This document shows positions 28,777 to 34,922 of a DNA stretch of 34,922 nucleotides, piece by piece. The notes beneath the pieces were generated by a model. The model saw nothing but the letters and a program-made list of their open reading frames with translations, was not told the DNA's origin and made no database searches. Positions within the stretch are counted from its first letter, which is position 1. Each line of letters begins with the position of its first letter. This DNA comes from Campylobacteraceae bacterium. Its GTDB lineage: Bacteria; Campylobacterota; Campylobacteria; Campylobacterales; Sulfurovaceae. The stretch covers positions 1 to 34,922 of the forward strand of contig JALWMP010000157.1 of assembly GCA_026996165.1 (NCBI GenBank), read 5' to 3'. Both the position numbers and the translations under genes were made by a program.

Positions 28777-30066
28777 ATGAAAAAAACACTACTTTTGATA
28801 TTAACAATACAAGGAATTTTAATGAGTGCTAATCTTAGCAATATAGAGATAAATGGGACTAAAGTACCATTTATATTTGAAGAGGATAAAAACTTACCTA
28901 TTGCTTCTATGCAACTTATTTTTCAAAATTCAGGCTCTTTAGCAGATAGTAAAGATGGTATAGCCAAAATGACAGCCTCTTTACTTAATGAAGGAACAAA
29001 AAAAGATGGAAGTACAGGTTTTGCAACTAAACTTGACAACTATGCTATCTCACTCTCTGCTCATGCAGGAAAAGAGACTTTTGTTTTAGAGCTTGGTTCA
29101 CTAAAAGAGCAGTTTACTAAAGCAGTAGAGCATCTAAAAGAGTTACTTCAAGACCCAAACTATTCAAAAGAGACACTTAATAAGATTAAGACAAATACTA
29201 TAGGTACTTTAAAACGTAAAGAGAGTGATTTTGACTATATATCTTCATTAGAGATGAAAAAGATGTTATTTCCAAATACTCAATTATCTAAACCATCTTT
29301 AGGAACTGTAGATAGTGTTAAAAGCATTACTTTAGAAGATATTGAAAATCAGGTTAAAAACTATTTGGGAGTTAACAATGCTATTGTGGTTATGGGAGGA
29401 GATTTAAACCAGACAGAGGCTAAAAAGTTAGCAATTTCTGTTTTGTCTTTATTGCCTAAAGTAGAGGTAAAAGCTTTGCCAACTATAAAAGCTGTTGCAA
29501 AAGAGCAGATTAAAAAGAAAATTGTTCAGAGTAAACAGGCTTATGTCTATTTTGGTGCTCCTTTAGATATTTCTTATGATTCAAAAGAGAGATACCTTTC
29601 TAAAGTTGCTTCTTTTATTTTAGGAAGCTCTGGTTTTGGTTCACGAATGATGGAGGAGATAAGAGTTAAAAAAGGATTAGCCTATTCAGCCTATAGTCGT
29701 TTTATTATAAATAAGACTCATAGCTATTTTTTTGGTTATCTACAGACAAAAGTTAAAAGTGGAGATGAAGCTGTAGCTTCTGTTAAAGAGGTAGTTAAAA
29801 CTTTTTTAGATAAAGGTGTAACTCAAGATGAGCTTAGCTCTGCACAGCAGTTTTTACTTGGCTCTGAACCTCTTCGAAATGAGACTCTATCGCAACGACT
29901 TAATAGAGCTTTTCATGAGTACTATAATAACCAACCTTTAGGTTATACTAAAGAGGAGTTAAAAAAGATAGAGGCTATAAAGCTTAATGAATTGAACAAT
30001 TTTATAAAAAATCATAAAGAGATTGCTAAGATTTCATTTTCTGTAGTTACAGGAGAGAAGAAGTAG
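28777..30066 (+). CDS. M16-family peptidase-like protein lacking HxxEH
   Basis: FIFEEDKNLPIASMQLIFQNSGSLADSKDGIAKMTASLLNEGTKKDG; second-half M16 features GSSGFGSRMMEEIRVKKGLAYSAYS. Confidence 0.88.
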   Translation: MKKTLLLILTIQGILMSANLSNIEINGTKVPFIFEEDKNLPIASMQLIFQNSGSLADSKDGIAKMTASLLNEGTKKDGSTGFATKLDNYAISLSAHAGKETFVLELGSLKEQFTKAVEHLKELLQDPNYSKETLNKIKTNTIGTLKRKESDFDYISSLEMKKMLFPNTQLSKPSLGTVDSVKSITLEDIENQVKNYLGVNNAIVVMGGDLNQTEAKKLAISVLSLLPKVEVKALPTIKAVAKEQIKKKIVQSKQAYVYFGAPLDISYDSKERYLSKVASFILGSSGFGSRMMEEIRVKKGLAYSAYSRFIINKTHSYFFGYLQTKVKSGDEAVASVKEVVKTFLDKGVTQDELSSAQQFLLGSEPLRNETLSQRLNRAFHEYYNNQPLGYTKEELKKIEAIKLNELNNFIKNHKEIAKISFSVVTGEKK

Positions 30067-30078
30067 GAGTTAAACTTT

Positions 30079-31341
30079 ATGAATATTGGAACTATGACAG
30101 TATCTTCCCTAAATATAAAAATAAAATCTCTACTAGAGACAACATTTATGCACATTACAGTAGAAGGGGAGGTATCATCAGTAACTTATCATAGTTCTGG
30201 TCATATATACTTTTCTATAAAAGATAAAGAGTCAAGCCTTAAATGTGTAATGTTTCGTTCAAATGCTTCTCGTATGAAGTTTAAATTAGAATGTGGACAA
30301 CATGTAGTAGTTAACGGGTCAATCTCTGTATATACTCCTCGTGGAGAGTATCAGTTAATGACAGTTAGTGTAGAACCTTTTGGGCAGGGGGCTTTGGCTG
30401 TTGCCTATGAACAGCTTAAAGAAAAATTGCAAAAAAAAGGTTACTTTGATGTCCAACAAAAGAGACCACAACCTAAATATATTAAAAAATTAGCTTTAGT
30501 AACTGCTTCTAATAGTGCTGCATTGCAAGATATGTTAAAAATCATAGATAAACGGTGGAGACTACTTGAGGTAGTTGTTGTTGATACCTTGGTTCAAGGA
30601 GATAACTCTGCATCTCAGATTGCAGAGGCTTTAGAGTTTGCTGATACTTTAGGGTGTGATGCCATTGTAGTTGGTCGTGGAGGTGGAAGTAAAGAGGATT
30701 TATGGGCATTTAATGAAGAGGTTGTGGCAGATGCTATTTTTAAGTTAAATACCTTTGTAGTCTCGGCTGTTGGACATGAGGTTGATATTTTAATTTCTGA
30801 TTTTGTAGCAGATTTGAGAGCTCCTACACCATCGGCAGCTATTGAGATGATACTGCCAGACCAAAATGAACTACTTTATACTTTAAGTGAACTACAGAAT
30901 CGTTATGTTCGTACTATTGGTCAGATAGTACTCAATAAGGAGCAGGGATTAAAAGCTCTAATTCAAGAGTTTGCTCGTAACTCTATTTCACGAAAAATTT
31001 CTATGGTAGAGAAAGAATTCAAAAGTTTGGAAGATGAGTTTCAAAGAGCAATAGAGTATAAAATGAGACAGTTTGAATCTAAAGTTACTCATTTACCTCA
31101 GGTTTTACGAGAGAATTTTGAATATGCTTTGCAATTTAAATCTCAAACTTTAAACTCTTTAGAGCAAAAAATGAAACTTTATGACCCAAAGCTTAAACAG
31201 AAAGATGGTTGGGCAGAGATAGTTTTTAACGGAAAACGAGTAGCTTTAAGTAAGATTACAGAAAATGATAGATTTATTTTAGCAGATACAAGTGTAAAAT
31301 TGGAAGTAGTCTGTTTAAGAAAAGAAAATATAGTACTATAA
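30079..31341 (+). CDS. xseA: exodeoxyribonuclease VII large subunit
   Basis: N-terminal OB domain VEGEVSSVTYHSSGHIYFSIKDKESSLKCVMFR; VVGRGGGSKEDLWAFNEE; AVGHEVD; RAPTPSAA. Confidence 0.96.
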   Translation: MNIGTMTVSSLNIKIKSLLETTFMHITVEGEVSSVTYHSSGHIYFSIKDKESSLKCVMFRSNASRMKFKLECGQHVVVNGSISVYTPRGEYQLMTVSVEPFGQGALAVAYEQLKEKLQKKGYFDVQQKRPQPKYIKKLALVTASNSAALQDMLKIIDKRWRLLEVVVVDTLVQGDNSASQIAEALEFADTLGCDAIVVGRGGGSKEDLWAFNEEVVADAIFKLNTFVVSAVGHEVDILISDFVADLRAPTPSAAIEMILPDQNELLYTLSELQNRYVRTIGQIVLNKEQGLKALIQEFARNSISRKISMVEKEFKSLEDEFQRAIEYKMRQFESKVTHLPQVLRENFEYALQFKSQTLNSLEQKMKLYDPKLKQKDGWAEIVFNGKRVALSKITENDRFILADTSVKLEVVCLRKENIVL

Positions 31342-31428
31342 GAATAATAATCTTTAGTCTATATAGCAAACTCTAATATTTAATATGATAGAGTTTTTTT
31401 TCATAGAAAATAATAAAAATGAGAAAAT

Positions 31429-31989
31429 ATGTCTAATAAATCAAATATTTTACTAAAAATTCTTATTGTCGTAGCACTTATTCTTGCTGGATTAGTCTTT
31501 TATATCAATAAAATAATTCACGAAAAGCCAATACATGAAGAAGAGAGAGTAGTAGTAAAAAGTATGGTTATGCCTCACCCTAAATTGAGTGATAAGAGTA
31601 GAAGTGTAGATAGGGAAGATAAAGAAGTTATTGATGATAGTAATGAAAGTGAAGACTATGTTAAAGAGTCAAATACTACTACTGTTGAATTGACTCCAGA
31701 TATTCCAAAAGATGAGGTAGAGGTTATTACAAATGATAGTAGTTTAGATGAACCTGAGATTGTTATTAATGATGAGACAGAGATTATAGATGATAATGCA
31801 GATGAAGATTTAGCTCCTATTGAAGAAGAACCTATTTTTGTTGATGATAAAGAGGAAGTAGATATTATTGAGAATGATGCTCCTCAAGAGCAAATTTCTA
31901 TAAAAAAATCAAACATAGATTTGGGAAGACGTATTGATAGTAATGAAGAGAAAAAACAAAATATAGATTTAGGTGTGCAACTATTTTAG
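31429..31989 (+). CDS. single-pass membrane protein with acidic low-complexity region
   Basis: N-terminal TM (ILLKILIVVALILAGLVFYI), D/E-rich linker, C-terminal repeated NIDLG. Confidence 0.6.
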   Translation: MSNKSNILLKILIVVALILAGLVFYINKIIHEKPIHEEERVVVKSMVMPHPKLSDKSRSVDREDKEVIDDSNESEDYVKESNTTTVELTPDIPKDEVEVITNDSSLDEPEIVINDETEIIDDNADEDLAPIEEEPIFVDDKEEVDIIENDAPQEQISIKKSNIDLGRRIDSNEEKKQNIDLGVQLF

Positions 31990-31996
31990 TTTCTTA

Positions 31997-32416
31997 TTAT
32001 TTAAAATAATACCAGCCTACTATTATAGTTAAATATCTTCCAAACTTTGCAACTAAAACTAATAAAAAAAACTTTAAAAAAGGATAACGAGCCACACCAC
32101 CTGCTAGAGTAAAAAAATCACCAATTAAAGGTAACCAAGAGAGAAGTAGAGTATAAGCTCCATATTTTTTAAATAGTTTGGTAAACTTTGTAAATTTATT
32201 TTTGTTAATAAGGTTTTTTTGTTCTAAAAAAAACTCACCTTGGTATCCTAAAATATAGTTAACTATAGCTCCTAAAGTATTACCAAATGTTGCCCAAATA
32301 AGTAGCCAAATAGTAGAGTATCCTTCATTTAAATCATAGAGTAATATAGCTTCACTTCCTAAAGGAAACAGTGTTGCTGAGATTAGAGCTGATATAAAAA
32401 GTGTTAGGTAGACCAT
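31997..32416 (-). CDS. YqaA/DedA-like membrane protein
   Basis: LFPLGSEAILLYDL...WATFGNTLGAIVNYILGYQG...FKKYGAYTLLLSWLPLIGDFFTLAGGVARYPFLKF. Confidence 0.82.
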   Translation of the reverse strand: MVYLTLFISALISATLFPLGSEAILLYDLNEGYSTIWLLIWATFGNTLGAIVNYILGYQGEFFLEQKNLINKNKFTKFTKLFKKYGAYTLLLSWLPLIGDFFTLAGGVARYPFLKFFLLVLVAKFGRYLTIIVGWYYFK

Positions 32417-32457
32417 GTTTCCCTTATTTAATAAAAAATAAATATTTTAATATAAAA

Positions 32458-32486
32458 TTGACATTGTTTTTTTTAAGTGTTAAAAT
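32458..32486 (+). promoter_or_regulatory. candidate sigma70 promoter TTGACA-17 bp-TAAAAT
   Basis: TTGACA at 32458-32463, 17 nt spacer, TAAAAT at 32481-32486, followed by AAAGGA and ATG at 32512. Confidence 0.6.
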
Positions 32487-32511
32487 AGTTATCTTAACAA
32501 AAGGATTTTTA

Positions 32512-33588
32512 ATGTACAAAAAAAATATAGTAGTTGTATTATACTTAGTTCTATTTAATGCTTGTGGAGTTGACAATAATACAACAACTACTATTTATAA
32601 ACTAGAAAAACCACCAAAAGAGAAAATATATTTTGGAGCTTTTCCTGATTTTGGAGGTTCAGAAGACAATGTAAGTAGTAAAAAAATTAAAGATTTTGAA
32701 AACATTGTTAACAAAAAGATAGTATGGGCGATGTTTTCAGATAATTGGTTTAAAAAAGGTGGTATTAGTTATCCAAAAACTAGTATTCATGCAATTTATA
32801 GTAGTGGAACTTTACCATATGTTCGTTTTATGCCAAGGAGTAATGAAGAGCAATATAAAAAAGAGAAAAAATACTCTTTACAAAATATTATAGATGGAGT
32901 ATTTGATAAAGAGCTTCATCAATGGGCAAAAGATGCAAAAGAGGACAATATTCCACTATTAGCAGATTTTGCAGTAGAGGCAAATGGTAATTGGTTTAGC
33001 TGGAGTGGAGTCTTAAATGGTGGAGCTAAAACAGATAATTATGGTAATCCAACCTATCCAGATGGACCAGAGAGGTATAGAGATGCTTATAGACATATTA
33101 TAGATATATTTAGAAGTGAAGATGTTAAACATATTACTTGGTTTTTTCATTATAATTATGAATCTTTTCCTAATGAAGAGTGGAATCAGCCTGTTTACTA
33201 TTACCCTGGAGATGATTATATTGATTGGGTTGGGTTTAGTCTATATGGAGCACAAACGATAGATGAAGATTGGAATGATTTAAAATTTTCTACTCAATTA
33301 GCAAAATTTAGTGATTCATTAAAGAGAATAGAAACTAAACGTCCAATAGCTTTATTGGAATTTGGTGTAACCGATGGGCATTTAGATGGTAATAAATCTG
33401 CTTGGTTTAAAGATGCCTTTAAGACCATTTTAAAAAATAGATATGTTAAGTTTAGTGCAATTAGTATTTGGCATGAGAATTGGGAAAATGAAGATGGAAG
33501 TATGAGTGAGTTGAGGGTAGACTCCTCTAAAGAGGCAGAGCTAACATTTAAACAACTTATTCACGATAATCACTTTATATCTAAATAG
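32512..33588 (+). CDS. lipoprotein, GH26-like glycoside hydrolase (TIM-barrel)
   Basis: Lipobox-like LVLFNACG; DFAVEANGNWFSW (putative acid/base Glu) and IALLEFGVTDG (putative nucleophile Glu); WVGFSLYG. Confidence 0.65.
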   Translation: MYKKNIVVVLYLVLFNACGVDNNTTTTIYKLEKPPKEKIYFGAFPDFGGSEDNVSSKKIKDFENIVNKKIVWAMFSDNWFKKGGISYPKTSIHAIYSSGTLPYVRFMPRSNEEQYKKEKKYSLQNIIDGVFDKELHQWAKDAKEDNIPLLADFAVEANGNWFSWSGVLNGGAKTDNYGNPTYPDGPERYRDAYRHIIDIFRSEDVKHITWFFHYNYESFPNEEWNQPVYYYPGDDYIDWVGFSLYGAQTIDEDWNDLKFSTQLAKFSDSLKRIETKRPIALLEFGVTDGHLDGNKSAWFKDAFKTILKNRYVKFSAISIWHENWENEDGSMSELRVDSSKEAELTFKQLIHDNHFISK

Positions 33589-33639
33589 TATTCCTAACTC
33601 ACTCTTTTTTTAATCTACCGTCGAACTCAGGTTTATAAT

Positions 33640-33713
33640 TTGGTGCGATAGCAATTATACCCTACAGTAAATTTTCATCAAAAATAACCTATATAAACAC
33701 CGTAAAATAGGTA
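33640..33713. repeat. degenerate GGTGCGATAGCAATTATACC element plus AATACCTAT hairpin
   Basis: TTTGGTGCGATAGCAATTATACCCT resembles 34785-34809 (4 differences by eye over ~24 nt); followed by AAAATAACCTAT...ATAGGTATTTT stem with one bulge. Confidence 0.65.
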
Positions 33714-33850
33714 TTTTGCATTACACAATCAAGACACAAATTATTACTATAATTTCCACATGAGAGATATTTTTTTTCTTCCTATTTTTAGTATCTTCTC
33801 ATAATGCCCCAATAGTTTCTACCTCATATTTTTTTATCTGCCACAGCCGA

Positions 33851-34246
33851 TTAGGCACGGTAGAAACTTATTTTTTCATCCTCTAAATTCTGTTTCTGTC
33901 TCTTTTTAACCTCTTTCCAAGTATCATAATCTTTCATAGTTCCATCCAATGGTTCAATTCTCTCCTGATATTTTTTTAGCATTCTTCTAAAAATATCCTC
34001 ATGTGTTCCTACAAACCCTTGTCGCTTTAGCTTCTCTACCAAGAGTATCCACCCCCACAATATATCACCCAACTCATCTTCTAAATAGGGTCTATTGTTT
34101 GGTTTTATCTCCTCTTTTACCTCTTGGGCTTCTTGCACTATTGCATCTAGTAACCAATATGGATTCATGAGGTCTTTCTCCTCTCTAGTTATATCTAGGT
34201 CGCATTTTTTACTAACTAGTTCTATTGTTCTTTTTAAATTTTGCAT
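33851..34246 (-). CDS. MazG-like / all-alpha NTP pyrophosphohydrolase
   Basis: LLDAIVQEAQEVKEEIKPNNRPYLEDELGDILWGWILLVEKL (ExxEE...EDELGD). Confidence 0.82.
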   Translation of the reverse strand: MQNLKRTIELVSKKCDLDITREEKDLMNPYWLLDAIVQEAQEVKEEIKPNNRPYLEDELGDILWGWILLVEKLKRQGFVGTHEDIFRRMLKKYQERIEPLDGTMKDYDTWKEVKKRQKQNLEDEKISFYRA

Positions 34247-34256
34247 TTTTTTTCTC

Positions 34257-34769
34257 CTATTTTAATCTATAAACATCTCTAAGCCCACGATTTGGCAACT
34301 CAACCGAAGACTCTACAAGCTCCATTCCTACCTTTTCAAGTACTCGTTTTGAAGCCAAGTTCAGAGGGTGTGCAGATGCAACAATAGACGCACCCTCAAA
34401 GCTCTCTTGTAATTTTTTTATCTGTCCAAGTGAAAGTTCTGTTGCATACCCTTTTCCCCATGCCTCTTGTTTTAAGATATAACCAAACTCATACTCATTC
34501 TCTTGAGCATTATAAGGGTAAGAGAACATACCTCCATAGCCTAAAACTTCATCGTTCTCTCTATTTAAAACTACTGTAAAATCTAAAAGTTGACCTTTTG
34601 AGAAATGCTTTTTTACATACTATCTTGTCTCTTCAAGTGTAAATGTTCTACCAAGTAGCAACTTCATCACTTCCCAATCTGAAAAACAGCCTTTGTAGAG
34701 AGGCTCTATGTCGCTCTCTTGGGCTATTGTTAGTTTTAATCTTTTGGTTTTTAGGATTGTTTTTCTCAT
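34257..34769 (-). pseudogene. GNAT (RimJ/RimL-like) acetyltransferase interrupted by one in-frame TAG
   Basis: N-terminal part MRKTILKTKRLKLTIAQESDIEPLYKGCFSDWEVMKLLLGRTFTLEETR, TAG, then in the same frame YVKKHFSKGQLLDFTVVLNRENDEVLGYGGMFSYPYN...AWGKGYATELS...NLASKRVLEKVGM. Confidence 0.8.
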
Positions 34770-34784
34770 TTTTTTCCTCTCTAT

Positions 34785-34878
34785 TTGGTGCGATGGCAAT
34801 CGCACCCTTGTATAATACAAATAGAGGTAAAAATGATAAAATACCTCTAAAGGATTAAGGGTAAATCGACGCACCCTA
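34785..34878. repeat. GGTGCGATggcaATCGCACC palindrome with adjacent TAGAGGTA/TACCTCTA hairpin and AGGGT...ACCCT arm
   Basis: Perfect 8 bp stem at 34787-34806; perfect 8 bp stem 34822-34829/34842-34849; AAGGGTAAATCGACGCACCCTAAA tail. Confidence 0.8.
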
Positions 34879-34922
34879 AAGCATTAAAATAGTCAAGAAT
34901 ATTGCGAAGATATAATTGAGTA

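Noticed and set aside
34643-34858. 71 aa plus-strand ORF
   Set aside because: Antisense to the GNAT N-terminal half and running through the palindromic repeat; no supporting signal.

Overview
This 34.9 kb window is AT-rich, densely coded bacterial chromosome. The gene content and order (kdsA-ribH-nusB, mqnC futalosine pathway, rho, murI, trpS, der, M16 protein, xseA) fit a Campylobacterota genome; that placement is inference. Most of it is ordinary housekeeping: ligA 3' end, anmK/amgK/murU-type cell-wall recycling, rho, murI, trpS, der, kdsA, ribH, nusB, mqnC, xseA. No rRNA, tRNA, CRISPR array or transposase was recognised. The strongest candidate for a poorly described system is the minus-strand six-gene operon at 1220-8287: REC + degenerate HD-GYP, FIST-domain protein, soluble hybrid kinase without a sensor domain, second REC + degenerate HD-GYP, and two tandem diiron-type metallo-beta-lactamase-fold (ODP/flavodiiron-like) proteins. 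It reads as a complete cytoplasmic gas/redox-sensing phosphorelay, and one ODP is a recent duplicate that carries a vestige of the neighbouring gene's 3' end. Other observations: two families of GTAGGGGC...GCCCC repeats that supply the stop codons of amgK and nusB, a pair of AAGCTSSAGCTT palindromes next to der, GGTGCG...CGCACC elements flanking a MazG/GNAT segment, a GNAT gene split by one in-frame TAG, an unlisted small ORF behind ligA, and a sensor kinase translationally overlapping murU. All assignments come from reading motifs by eye; no searches were run.
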